From Lacrimispora sinapis (GTDB taxonomy: Bacteria; Bacillota; Clostridia; Lachnospirales; Lachnospiraceae), in the NCBI RefSeq assembly GCF_043633585.1, contig NZ_CP141832.1:1798001-1862000 (forward strand): a stretch of DNA of 64,000 bases, read 5' to 3'. The notes below the pieces were generated by a model. That model did no database searches. It was given only the letters and a program-made list of their open reading frames with translations, and had not been told where the DNA came from. Below, piece after piece: positions 34,656 through 43,561 of this stretch (its first letter is position 1; every line of letters starts with the position of its first letter). The position numbers were made by a program, and so were the translations under genes.

Positions 34656-36318
34656 GACAAAGAGAACATCAACAAAAAGGGGGGCCACGAATTTCCTGAT
34701 TCAGGGTACAATTCTTGCGGCTGCCGGAATTATCGTCCGTATCATCGGAATGTTTTACCGTATCCCCCTTGCCAGTATTTTAGGAGATGAAGGAAACGGG
34801 TATTATAGTTCGGCTTTTTCGATCTATTCCATTCTATTAATCGTTTCCTCATACAGTCTGCCTACTGCAGTTTCTAAGATGGTTGCCATGAGAGTCGCAC
34901 GGAAGGAATATGTGAATTCCTTTCGTGTTTTAAAGGTATCCATGCTTTATGGAACGGTGGTTGGCGGAATCGGGGCAGCGGTATTATGGTTTGGAGCAGA
35001 TGTTTTTGCAAACCAGTTTTTAAAAATGCCTTATACCAGCTACGCTTTGAAGACGCTGGCACCGACCATCTGGATCATTGCGTACCTTGGCGTATTGCGT
35101 GGATACTTCCAGGGATTGGGAACTATGCTTCCCACAGCCATATCCCAGGTGTTTGAACAAATAGTCAATGCAGTCATCAGTATTTTTGCAGCGGCAAAGC
35201 TTTTTGAAGCAGGACTTAAGTCCAATGCAATTTATGGTGCCAGGGATTATTCTTATGCTTTTGGTGCGGCCGGAGGCACCATTGGTACCGGTGCGGGCGC
35301 TTTAGCCGCCCTAATATTCCTTGGCTTCATTTTGTTCAACTACCGGCCGGTGATGAGAAAGCAGGCCAGAAGGGACCGGACAAGACATTGGGAATCGTAT
35401 CAGGAACTGTCGAAAGTTCTGGTATTAACGGTTTTACCGATCGTACTGAGCAGTGTTGCCTATAACATCAGTACGGTAATAGATAACAGTATTTATGGAA
35501 ATGGTATGGCTTCCCTTGGAATGGGCGCTTCAGAAATCGCAGCCAACTGGGGCGTTTATTCTGGAAAATACCGCCTGCTGTTTAACATTCCCGTTGCAAT
35601 TGCAAATTCTTTGGCTTCCGCCCTTATCCCTTCCCTGTCTCAGGCTGTTGCGGAACGAAACAGAGGGCAGATCCTCAGTAAAATTTCCATGGTCATCCGC
35701 TTCTCCATGGTCATTTCCATTCCGGCTACAGTGGGACTGACTGTACTGGCAGGCCCCATTTGCAATCTTTTATTCAGAGGCACCGACAATGCATCCCTGA
35801 TTAACATGATGTTATATGGATCAGTGGCAGTCGTGCTTTTCTCCCTTTCGACAGTTACCAATGCGGTACTGCAGGGAATCAACCATATGCGGACTCCGTT
35901 AAAGAATGCGATTATATCCCTGATCCTTCATGTTGGAATTCTCTGCATCCTGTTATTTGTGTTTAAAATGGGAATCTATGGGGTGCTTTATTCCAATATT
36001 CTGTTTGCTCTGACCATGTGTATCCTCAACGGCCTGGCAATTGGACGGTTTTTAAATTACAGGCAGGAGGTGAAAAAGACCTTCATCCTGCCGTCACTGG
36101 CCTCAGGAGTCATGGGTGCAGCCGCTTACGGAACTTATTTTTTCATTTATGTTATTTTTAAAAGCAATGTTTTGGGTGTATTGGCCGCCATCGTAGTGGC
36201 AGCAGGGGTATATGGAGTTCTCCTGCTCAAACTTCATTGTGTGGATGAAAAAGAATTAGTTCGTCTGCCTGGAGGCTCGAAATTAGTATATATTGCAAGA
36301 AAATTCCATCTATTATGA
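34642..36318 (+). CDS. MOP-superfamily flippase (SpoVB/polysaccharide exporter type)
   Basis: Polytopic membrane protein of 558 residues, about 14 hydrophobic segments, of the polysaccharide biosynthesis/SpoVB/MurJ-like group. The start of the core reads LIQGTILAAAGIIVRIIGMFYRIPLASILG, characteristic of SpoVB-type proteins. It may flip lipid-linked cell wall or polysaccharide precursors, perhaps in spore cortex formation given the sporulation neighbours; that assignment is inference. Start ATG 34642 overlaps the end of the lipoprotein gene. Confidence 0.88.
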   Translation: MENNRTKRTSTKRGATNFLIQGTILAAAGIIVRIIGMFYRIPLASILGDEGNGYYSSAFSIYSILLIVSSYSLPTAVSKMVAMRVARKEYVNSFRVLKVSMLYGTVVGGIGAAVLWFGADVFANQFLKMPYTSYALKTLAPTIWIIAYLGVLRGYFQGLGTMLPTAISQVFEQIVNAVISIFAAAKLFEAGLKSNAIYGARDYSYAFGAAGGTIGTGAGALAALIFLGFILFNYRPVMRKQARRDRTRHWESYQELSKVLVLTVLPIVLSSVAYNISTVIDNSIYGNGMASLGMGASEIAANWGVYSGKYRLLFNIPVAIANSLASALIPSLSQAVAERNRGQILSKISMVIRFSMVISIPATVGLTVLAGPICNLLFRGTDNASLINMMLYGSVAVVLFSLSTVTNAVLQGINHMRTPLKNAIISLILHVGILCILLFVFKMGIYGVLYSNILFALTMCILNGLAIGRFLNYRQEVKKTFILPSLASGVMGAAAYGTYFFIYVIFKSNVLGVLAAIVVAAGVYGVLLLKLHCVDEKELVRLPGGSKLVYIARKFHLL

Positions 36319-36370
36319 TTAAGAATGCAAAAAAAGCAGATACTATACTTGATTAAGGAGGTATCATCTC

Positions 36371-36757
36371 ATGAAGAAGTATATGTTCTGCTTTCTTTTG
36401 TTTGTTGCGGCGTCTGCGATCTGTCTGGGGGTCGGTTTTATCATTACGAAAGACAGTGTGAGACCGGAGGAAGCTGTTCCGGGGGCGACCCTGGAAACCG
36501 AAACGGTGACAGAAGCGCAGATTGTCATAAATCAGGAGGAAGTGCAGCCTGCTAACGCAAAGGGCAAAGAAAAATATTATCTTGTCTCAGAGGACGGATA
36601 TTTACTCGTCCTCTATCAGGATAAGACCACCATCTGCCTTTATACCCATATGCCGGTCACAGATTTTCCAGAGGAAGAACGCGGAAAGTTAATGGAGGGC
36701 ATATGGTTTACTTCCATGATAGAGGTATTTAATTATCTGGAATCCTATACGAGTTAA
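36371..36757 (+). CDS. BofC C-terminal domain-like exported protein
   Basis: 128 residues: an N-terminal membrane anchor or signal (about 4-26), an acidic Thr/Glu-rich linker (30-60), then a compact C-terminal domain (KYYLVSEDGYLLVLYQDKTTICLYTHMPVTDFPEEE) resembling the BofC C-terminal fold. In Bacillus, BofC restrains SpoIVB, the protease that triggers pro-sigma-K processing. The similarity was judged by eye, and many Lachnospiraceae proteins share this domain without a known role. AAGGAGGT precedes the ATG. Confidence 0.6.
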   Translation: MKKYMFCFLLFVAASAICLGVGFIITKDSVRPEEAVPGATLETETVTEAQIVINQEEVQPANAKGKEKYYLVSEDGYLLVLYQDKTTICLYTHMPVTDFPEEERGKLMEGIWFTSMIEVFNYLESYTS

Positions 36758-36764
36758 GAACTAC

Positions 36765-36793
36765 TTGAAACAAAAAGACAGGCAGGGTACAAT
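36765..36793 (+). promoter_or_regulatory. Sigma-A promoter for flavoprotein operon
   Basis: TTGAAA (36765-36770), 17-nt spacer, TACAAT (36788-36793), about 30 bp before the start codon. Confidence 0.72.
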
Positions 36794-36822
36794 CAGCTTG
36801 TCTGAAGATACAGGAGGATTAT

Positions 36823-38040
36823 ATGAAACAACAGGTAATAGTTGTAGGAGGAGGCGCTTCCGGTCTTACAGCGGCAATTATGGCTGCCAGATCGGGAGCT
36901 TCTGTTACAATTATGGAACATACGTCAAAGCCAGGAAAAAAGCTCCTTTCTACTGGAAACGGCAAATGCAATCTGACCAACTTATCAAGGCCTGACGGCG
37001 CTTACCGCAGCAATCACCCTGGATTTGCCGAGCAAGTACTGAACCGTTTTACCGTGGAGCAGACTTTGGAATTCTTTCGGGACCTTGGTATCGTGCTTAC
37101 GGATAGAAACGGTTATGTTTATCCCAATTCCGGGCAGGCATCTACTGTTTTAGAGGCCCTTCTTTTTGAACTGAAGCATCTGGGAGTTCCCATACTTACT
37201 GATTGCAAGGTGGAGAAGATAAAGCCCGGCTTAACCGTGATAACTTCTCAAGGAAAGAAAAAAGCAGATGCTGTGGTTCTGGCAGCCGGTTCCATGGCAG
37301 CTCCAAAAACCGGCTCCGATGGAAGCGGTTATGAACTGGCAAAAGCACTGGGGCATCATGTGATCCAGCCCCTGCCGGCCCTGGTGCAGCTTAGGTGCAG
37401 GGAAAAATGGTATAAACAGGCAGCCGGTGTCCGGACAGATGCGCTTGTCACCTTGAAAATTGACGGAAAAACAATAGCCAGTGACCAGGGAGAGCTGCAG
37501 TTTACGGATTATGGGATTTCAGGTATTCCGGTTTTTCAGATAAGCCGTTTTGCTGTCAAAGGAATTCATGAAAAAAAACAGGTGACGGCAGAACTTGATT
37601 TGTTTCCATCCATGGATTTTACGGAAACACAGCAGATGCTGACAGAAAGAAGAAACCGTTTTAATTACAGACCGGCAGCAGAGTTTTTAAATGGTGTTAT
37701 CAATCAAAAATTGATCCCCATACTTTTGCAGGAGGCCGGGATTCAATCAGGAAATGCAGACAAAATCACTTCGGCCCAGATTAAAAAACTAACGGCCGCC
37801 TTAAAAAGATTAAAAACCGTAATCACTGCCTCCAATCCCTATGAACAGGCTCAGGTATGCAGCGGCGGAATTGATACCAGAGAAATAAATGCAAATACCA
37901 TGGAATCAAAGATCATAAACGGTCTGTATCTGGCCGGTGAAATTCTTGATGTGGACGCAATCTGCGGCGGATATAACTTACAATGGGCATGGACCAGCGG
38001 TGTGCTGGCAGGAAAACATGCAGGAAGAGGAAAGAGATGA
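36823..38040 (+). CDS. FAD-dependent oxidoreductase, HI0933/YhiN family
   Basis: 405-residue flavoprotein. The N-terminal Rossmann loop is VVGGGASGLTAAI (6-18), followed by the family hallmark KPGKKLLSTGNGKCNLTN. Later landmarks are QFTDYGISGIPVFQ and the C-terminal FAD contact LAGEILDVDAICGGYNLQWAW. Members are often called aminoacetone oxidase-like, but the substrate is not known. GGAGG precedes the ATG. It ends in an ATGA overlap with the next flavoprotein gene. Confidence 0.9.
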   Translation: MKQQVIVVGGGASGLTAAIMAARSGASVTIMEHTSKPGKKLLSTGNGKCNLTNLSRPDGAYRSNHPGFAEQVLNRFTVEQTLEFFRDLGIVLTDRNGYVYPNSGQASTVLEALLFELKHLGVPILTDCKVEKIKPGLTVITSQGKKKADAVVLAAGSMAAPKTGSDGSGYELAKALGHHVIQPLPALVQLRCREKWYKQAAGVRTDALVTLKIDGKTIASDQGELQFTDYGISGIPVFQISRFAVKGIHEKKQVTAELDLFPSMDFTETQQMLTERRNRFNYRPAAEFLNGVINQKLIPILLQEAGIQSGNADKITSAQIKKLTAALKRLKTVITASNPYEQAQVCSGGIDTREINANTMESKIINGLYLAGEILDVDAICGGYNLQWAWTSGVLAGKHAGRGKR

Positions 38041-39632
38041 TCAGAATTAATCAGTTAAAGCTTCCGGTGGACCACACGGAAGAAGCACTTTGGGCAAAAG
38101 CGGCAAAGACATTAAAGGTACCGGTTAAACAGATTGAACGTCTTCAAATTATAAAACAGTCCGTTGATGCCAGAAAAAAAGACGAAATTCATTTCACTTA
38201 CTCCATTGATGTGAAGCTTCCAAATGAAGAATCGGTTATACATAGAGCAAAAAATGTAAATGTAGTGTTGGCCGAAAAAAAAGAATATGGTTTTCCCGCC
38301 TCCGGGTCTTTAAAGTTGTCCAGCCGTCCCGTTATTATCGGAACCGGACCGGCCGGTCTTTTTTGCGGTGTTATGCTTGCAAGAAACGGATATCGTCCCA
38401 TTCTTCTGGAACGCGGAGAGTCAGTAGAAATGCGCAGACAGTCGGTGGATGAATTCTGGAAGAACGGAATTTTAAAACCGGACAGCAATGTTCAGTTCGG
38501 GGAAGGCGGAGCAGGAACCTTTTCGGATGGGAAGTTAAATACTCTGGTAAAAGATCCTTTTATGAGAAACAGAAAGGTGCTTGAACTTTTTGTGGAATTC
38601 GGAGCAGATCCCTCCATTCTTTATATCAATAAACCACATATTGGAACCGATGTATTAAGTAATATCGTGAAACGGATGAGACAAGAGATCAACCGGCTTG
38701 GAGGAGACGTGCGTTTTAACAGCCGTGTGACGGACTTTATCATAAAGGATGGCCGGCTTTCTCATGTGGTGGTGGAAGAGAAGGAAGAAATTCCGGCTGA
38801 GATTCTCGTTTTAGCCATAGGGCACAGTTCCAGAGACACCTTTGAGATTCTGGAAAAACGAGGAGTTCCTATGGAAGCCAAGCCATTTGCAGTCGGACTT
38901 AGAATCCAGCACCCTCAGGAAAGTATAAATTATTCCCAGTACGGTACGGCACACCATGATGTATTAGGTGCCGCTGACTATAAACTGACGCATAAAAGTT
39001 CAGGCGGCAGAGGGGTGTATACCTTCTGTATGTGTCCGGGCGGATATGTGGTCAACGCTTCTTCGGAAGCAGATATGCTGGCCGTTAATGGGATGAGCTA
39101 TCACGACCGGGCAGGAACCAATGCCAACAGCGCCTTAATCGTTACGGTTTCCCCCAATGATTTTGACGGAACAGGACCTCTCTCCGGGGTTTCCTATCAA
39201 CGAAAGCTGGAGCAGGCTGCTTATATAAGCGGTGCAGGAAAAATACCGGTGCAGTTATATGGGGATTTCAAAAACAACCAGTTATCCAAATCCTTTGGAG
39301 ACGTAGAACCGGCATTCAAAGGGCAGTATGGATTTTCTTCTATCCGGGATTTCCTTCCTTCTTATTTATCAGAGGCTTTCATCGAAGGGGTGGAGGCTTT
39401 TGACCGGAAGATCCGCGGATTTGCAAGAAAGGATGCTATTCTGGCCGGTGTGGAAAGCCGGACCTCATCTCCCGTACGAATCCCAAGAGACGAGCTGTTT
39501 GAATCCGGCATCAAAGGAATCTATCCCTGCGGGGAAGGTGCCGGGTATGCAGGCGGGATTACGTCCGCCGCTATGGATGGAATAAAAGTTGCGGAAGCCA
39601 TTGCCGCCAAATTTGAAAGGTTCCCCATCTAA
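38037..39632 (+). CDS. FAD-dependent dehydrogenase, COG2509 type
   Basis: 531 residues. An N-terminal ~95-residue domain is followed by an FAD-binding loop VIIGTGPAGLFCGVMLA and the family stretch NVQFGEGGAGTFSDGKLNTLVKD. The C-terminus has the FAD motif YPCGEGAGYAGGITSAAMDG. Substrate unknown; these proteins are widespread in Firmicutes and plants. I take the ATG at 38037, which shares ATGA with the previous stop and follows GGAAGAGG; a longer frame from 37983 is inside the upstream gene. Confidence 0.9.
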   Translation: MIRINQLKLPVDHTEEALWAKAAKTLKVPVKQIERLQIIKQSVDARKKDEIHFTYSIDVKLPNEESVIHRAKNVNVVLAEKKEYGFPASGSLKLSSRPVIIGTGPAGLFCGVMLARNGYRPILLERGESVEMRRQSVDEFWKNGILKPDSNVQFGEGGAGTFSDGKLNTLVKDPFMRNRKVLELFVEFGADPSILYINKPHIGTDVLSNIVKRMRQEINRLGGDVRFNSRVTDFIIKDGRLSHVVVEEKEEIPAEILVLAIGHSSRDTFEILEKRGVPMEAKPFAVGLRIQHPQESINYSQYGTAHHDVLGAADYKLTHKSSGGRGVYTFCMCPGGYVVNASSEADMLAVNGMSYHDRAGTNANSALIVTVSPNDFDGTGPLSGVSYQRKLEQAAYISGAGKIPVQLYGDFKNNQLSKSFGDVEPAFKGQYGFSSIRDFLPSYLSEAFIEGVEAFDRKIRGFARKDAILAGVESRTSSPVRIPRDELFESGIKGIYPCGEGAGYAGGITSAAMDGIKVAEAIAAKFERFPI

Positions 39633-39661
39633 TTGACGAATGTTAAAAAATGATGTAAGAT
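39633..39661 (+). promoter_or_regulatory. Sigma-A promoter for proline operon
   Basis: TTGACG (39633-39638), 17-nt spacer, TAAGAT (39656-39661). Transcription would start near 39668, so the upstream in-frame ATG at 39640 cannot be the proB start; this decides for 39697. Confidence 0.8.
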
Positions 39662-39696
39662 ATTTAGCAAAAGGACTGGAGAAAGTGGATGGAACG

Positions 39697-40560
39697 ATGA
39701 ACATCAGGGAACGGGATATACTAAAAGATAAACAAAGAATTGTAATTAAGATTGGGTCCTCATCCTTAACTCATACCTGTACCGGCGATTTAAATCTGAT
39801 GAAAATTGAAAAGCTGGTCCGGGTAATCAGTGATTTAAAAGGAGAGGGCAAGGAAGTCGTATTGGTTTCCTCGGGAGCGATCGCTGCCGGACGTCAGGCG
39901 TTGGGGCATCATTCCCGGCCCGATACCATTGCTGAAAAACAGGCATTTGCGGCAGTGGGCCAGGCCAGGCTTATGATGGTGTATCAAAAACTTTTTGCAG
40001 AGTACAATCAAATTGCAGCACAAGTTCTCCTGACGAAGAATACCATGACTCATGACACAAACCGTTACAACGCTCAGAACACATTTGATGAGCTTTTAAA
40101 GCTTGGAACCATTCCGATTGTGAATGAGAATGACACAGTATCTACTTCCGAAATCCCTCTTGTGGATAATTTCGGAGATAATGACCGGCTTTCCGCCATT
40201 GTAGCAGCACTGATCGGAGCGGATCTATTAATTCTCTTATCCGATATTGACGGATTGTATTCGGATGATCCAAGGCAGAATCCGGATGCAAAATTCATCG
40301 GTCTTGTTAGGGAAATCACTCCGGAGCTTCTCCGTATGGGCAAATCCACTTCCGGCAGTGATGTAGGTACCGGAGGCATGGCGGCAAAGCTGGCCGCTGC
40401 CCGGATTGCTACGGATGCCGGGTCCGATATGGTGATTGCCAATGGAGATCATGTGGAAGTCATACAGCAGATCATGGCAGGCGAAGAAAAAGGGACTTTA
40501 TTTATGGCCCACCCAAACCATGATTTTGATTTAATGAATTATATTAATTACGAGTATTAA
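39697..40560 (+). CDS. proB: Glutamate 5-kinase (short form, no PUA domain)
   Basis: First step of proline synthesis: ATP-dependent phosphorylation of glutamate. 287 residues, with the amino acid kinase fold from KIGSSSLT through VSSGAIAAGRQALG, NENDTVS, DNFGDNDRLSA and GTGGMAAKLAAA. It stops shortly after the kinase core and lacks the C-terminal PUA domain found in E. coli and B. subtilis ProB (about 370 residues). The start is set by the promoter at 39633-39661. Operon: proB, DUF896, folate cyclo-ligase, proA. Confidence 0.95.
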   Translation: MNIRERDILKDKQRIVIKIGSSSLTHTCTGDLNLMKIEKLVRVISDLKGEGKEVVLVSSGAIAAGRQALGHHSRPDTIAEKQAFAAVGQARLMMVYQKLFAEYNQIAAQVLLTKNTMTHDTNRYNAQNTFDELLKLGTIPIVNENDTVSTSEIPLVDNFGDNDRLSAIVAALIGADLLILLSDIDGLYSDDPRQNPDAKFIGLVREITPELLRMGKSTSGSDVGTGGMAAKLAAARIATDAGSDMVIANGDHVEVIQQIMAGEEKGTLFMAHPNHDFDLMNYINYEY

Positions 40561-40570
40561 GGAGAAACAG

Positions 40571-40792
40571 ATGAACCAGGAGAAAATAGACCGCATTAAT
40601 GTTCTTTACCATAAATCCAAGTCTGTGGGACTTAGCGAAGCAGAGCAGTTGGAACAGGCGGCTTTAAGAAAAGAATACATTGAATCTATCCGCAACAGCT
40701 TAAGAGGAAATTTAAATAATATTTCTGTTCAGGAAAAAGACGGTACCATTACCGATCTGGGTAAAAAATATGGAAATGTTGGAAAAGAGTAA
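40571..40792 (+). CDS. DUF896 (YnzC-type) small protein
   Basis: 73 residues, helical and charged. The pattern INVLYHKSKSVGLSEAEQLEQAALRKEYIESIRNSLRGNL fits the DUF896/YnzC family of small cytoplasmic proteins found near SOS or metabolic genes in Firmicutes; function is not defined. AAGGAG lies before the ATG. It overlaps the next gene by 23 bp. Confidence 0.88.
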   Translation: MNQEKIDRINVLYHKSKSVGLSEAEQLEQAALRKEYIESIRNSLRGNLNNISVQEKDGTITDLGKKYGNVGKE

Positions 40793-41333
40793 AATAAGAA
40801 AATACATTAAAGAACAACGGCAGACGCTGGATTCAGCCACGGAGCATCAATGGGATGAATCCATCTGCCGGGAGCTGCTTGATTTGCTGGAAATACGTCA
40901 GGCATTCTGTGTTTATTGCTATGCTTCCTTCCGCGGAGAAGCAGGTACATGGAAGTTTATGGAGACGTTGCTTCGGCAGGGCAAATACATAGCGGTTCCA
41001 AAAGTGAAAGGAAAAGAACTGGAGTTTTATGCCATAAGCGGAAAGAAAGATCTGGAAGAAGGGGTAATGGGGATCATGGAACCCAAATCCACCTGTTTAA
41101 AGATATGCGACCCGGATGCTCCTGTTATTGTACCTGGGGTTGCTTTTGATAAAGAAGGGAACCGCCTGGGATACGGCGGCGGATATTATGACCGTTTTTT
41201 TGAACGGGAACCATCTCATTTCCGTTTGGCGATTGCCTATAATTTTCAGCTGTTTGACCGAATTCCGGCAGAACCTCACGACAAGAAGGTTGACCGGATA
41301 ATCACTCCGAAAGGATTGGATGGGGGACTCTAA
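40770..41333 (+). CDS. 5-formyltetrahydrofolate cyclo-ligase
   Basis: ATP-dependent enzyme that returns 5-formyl-THF to 5,10-methenyl-THF, 187 residues. Family blocks seen: an N-terminal K-x-R-K helix, YCYASFRGEAGTW, VPKVKGKELEFY and the nucleotide/substrate loop GNRLGYGGGYYDRF. Start ATG at 40770 overlaps DUF896; an alternative ATG lies two codons later at 40776. The ribosome binding site is weak, so coupling to the upstream gene is likely. It sits between proB and proA. Confidence 0.93.
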   Translation: MEMLEKSKIRKYIKEQRQTLDSATEHQWDESICRELLDLLEIRQAFCVYCYASFRGEAGTWKFMETLLRQGKYIAVPKVKGKELEFYAISGKKDLEEGVMGIMEPKSTCLKICDPDAPVIVPGVAFDKEGNRLGYGGGYYDRFFEREPSHFRLAIAYNFQLFDRIPAEPHDKKVDRIITPKGLDGGL

Positions 41334-41334
41334 T

Positions 41335-42579
41335 ATGACTATTACAGAAATTGGAAAGAAAGCAAAAGAAATAACCGGTATTATCGGAATTCTTGGATCT
41401 GAAAAAAAGGACGAGGGCTTAAAGTCCGCGGCAGCGTGCTTATTAGAAGGAAAAGGTGAAATTCTTGCTGCCAATGAACGGGATGTGGAAAAAGCATTAA
41501 AATCAGGCATGAAAGCAGGATTGATCGACCGTCTGAAACTGACTTCTGAGAGAATTGGAGCCATGGCAGATGGTCTTTTGTCTGTGGCAGCTCTGGAAGA
41601 TCCGGTAGGAGAAGTCCTTTCTATGAAACAGCGTCCCAATGGCCTTATAATCGGTCAGAAGCGTGTTCCTATGGGCGTTGTGGGAATTATTTACGAAGCC
41701 AGACCTAATGTAACGGCTGATGCATTCGGCCTTTGCTTTAAATCCGGCAATGCGGTGATCCTAAAAGGAGGGAGCGATGCTCTGGAATCTAATATTGCCA
41801 TTGTAAAATGGCTGAGAGCCGGTCTTTTAAGAGCCGGTCTTCCTGAAGATTCCATTCAACTCATAACGGATACGGACCGGGAAGTGACGAGACAGTTCAT
41901 GTGTCTGCGGGAGTATGTGGATGTGTTGATCCCCAGAGGCGGGGCAGGACTGATCAAGGCCGTTGTGGACAACAGCACCATTCCTGTCATTGAGACAGGA
42001 ACCGGCAACTGCCACATTTTTGTGGATGAGTCTGCTGATTTTAACATGGCATTGGATATTATCTTTAACGCGAAAACTCAGCGAATCGGCGTATGCAACG
42101 CATGTGAATCTCTGGTGGTTCACAAAAGCATCGCTCCTGAATTTCTTCCTCTGTTAAAAGAAAGGCTGTCCTTAAAGTCAGTGGAAATCCGGGCAGATGA
42201 AGAAGCATGTTCTTTGGTTCCCGGTTTTGTTTTGGCCACAGAAGAGGATTGGGGACAGGAATATTTGGATTATATCGTGTCTTTAAAGCTGGCAGGCTCT
42301 GTTGATGAGGCAATCAGCCATATTAACCGATACAGCACCGGACATTCGGAAGCCATCATCACATCGGATTATGCCAATTCCCAGAAGTTTTTAAATGAAA
42401 TTGATGCTGCAGCCGTTTACGTCAATGCTTCTACAAGATTTACCGATGGATATGAATTTGGATTTGGGGCTGAAATCGGCATCAGCACCCAGAAGCTCCA
42501 TGCAAGAGGCCCCATGGGATTAAAGGAGCTGACAACAACGAAATATATTATTTTTGGCAATGGACAAATCCGTCCATAA
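41335..42579 (+). CDS. proA: Glutamate-5-semialdehyde dehydrogenase
   Basis: Second step of proline synthesis: NADPH reduction of glutamyl 5-phosphate. 414 residues, usual length. Motifs: KSGNAVILKGGSDA, IETGTGNCHIFVD, the catalytic cysteine region GVCNACESLVVH, and FGAEIGISTQKLHARGPMGLKELTT at the end. The ATG at 41335 overlaps none of the previous gene and follows a GGGGG site; 41320 is possible but lies in the upstream coding end. Confidence 0.97.
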   Translation: MTITEIGKKAKEITGIIGILGSEKKDEGLKSAAACLLEGKGEILAANERDVEKALKSGMKAGLIDRLKLTSERIGAMADGLLSVAALEDPVGEVLSMKQRPNGLIIGQKRVPMGVVGIIYEARPNVTADAFGLCFKSGNAVILKGGSDALESNIAIVKWLRAGLLRAGLPEDSIQLITDTDREVTRQFMCLREYVDVLIPRGGAGLIKAVVDNSTIPVIETGTGNCHIFVDESADFNMALDIIFNAKTQRIGVCNACESLVVHKSIAPEFLPLLKERLSLKSVEIRADEEACSLVPGFVLATEEDWGQEYLDYIVSLKLAGSVDEAISHINRYSTGHSEAIITSDYANSQKFLNEIDAAAVYVNASTRFTDGYEFGFGAEIGISTQKLHARGPMGLKELTTTKYIIFGNGQIRP

Positions 42580-42737
42580 TCCGCTGCATTCTGAATATTG
42601 TTACAGAATAATGACCTGTTTAATCGTTTGAAATAAGGATGAAACTAAAATTAGCAATATTTTAGCGTTTCATCTCCCGCATAGTATGATAAAATTAAAG
42701 CTGTAAAAATATATTACTGGTAACAAAGGAGATTATT

Positions 42738-43544
42738 ATGGATTTTTCACTGATTATTGGTATTATTATTGGTGTAGCAGCGCTTTTAACGGGCTATGTG
42801 CTGGAACACGGTGTAATATCGTCTTTGTTTTTGATTAGCCCTTTTGTTATAGTTTTTGGCGGAACTGTGGGATGCGTAATTGCTTCCTTTTCCTTCAATG
42901 ATATTACCATGGCCATGAAGGCGATGTTTAAGAGCTTTAAGCATCCCCATTCAGGCAGCATGGAACGTATGATATCCAAGATTTCCATGATATCAACCCG
43001 TTACAGAACCGAGGGAGTGACCTGTCTCGATGATATCAGCCGTGATCCTGAGCTCAACCAGGAGGAATATCTGCTTTTAAAAGAAGGTCTGGTATTGATA
43101 CAGGAATTAAAATCGCCGGAGGACATCCAGTATACCCTGGAGTCCGACATCAGAGCTTATGTGCAGCAGAGAAGCATTGAAGTCAGTGTGTTTGAGGCCG
43201 CAGGAGGTTTTTCCCCGACCATGGGAGTGATCGGAACCGTTATGGGGCTTATCATGGTGCTTGCTTCAGGATTTGATGATCCTTCCAAGCTGGCCGGCTC
43301 CATTGGTACTGCATTTATCGCAACTCTGTACGGTGTGTTTTTGGCCAATATCGTTTATCTGCCGATTGCAACCAAGTTAAAGACACAGCTGAAGAGAAAG
43401 CAAATCCAGAAAGAAATGGTTGTTGACGGTGTTTGTATGATTGCAAGAGGCAGTACTTCCCGGAATATAGAAAATGAGCTTGCCCTCTATTTCCAGGCGT
43501 TTTCAGATGGTGGTAAGAAATATAAGCAGGGAATTGAAAACTAA
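42738..43544 (+). CDS. motA: Flagellar stator protein MotA
   Basis: Cation-channel stator subunit of the flagellar motor, 268 residues with four membrane segments. The cytoplasmic loop between segments 2 and 3 (about 60-165) carries the charged torque region, and the family stretch AAGGFSPTMGVIGTVMGLI leads into the third. Start ATG at 42738 with AAAGGAG upstream. It is followed 17 bp later by motB. No other flagellar gene is in the window. No convincing sigma-D box was recognised in the 158-bp upstream gap; TTAGCG-17-TATGAT at 42662-42690 is a weak sigma-A candidate. Confidence 0.96.
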   Translation: MDFSLIIGIIIGVAALLTGYVLEHGVISSLFLISPFVIVFGGTVGCVIASFSFNDITMAMKAMFKSFKHPHSGSMERMISKISMISTRYRTEGVTCLDDISRDPELNQEEYLLLKEGLVLIQELKSPEDIQYTLESDIRAYVQQRSIEVSVFEAAGGFSPTMGVIGTVMGLIMVLASGFDDPSKLAGSIGTAFIATLYGVFLANIVYLPIATKLKTQLKRKQIQKEMVVDGVCMIARGSTSRNIENELALYFQAFSDGGKKYKQGIEN

Positions 43545-43561
43545 GGGAAGGGGGAAGCAAG

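Noticed and set aside
36293..36319. Promoter TTGCAA/TATGAT before the BofC-like gene
   Set aside because: The spacer is only 15 nt; not convincing.
39640..39696. Upstream ATG for proB at 39640
   Set aside because: It lies inside the promoter -35/-10 spacer, ahead of the expected transcript start.
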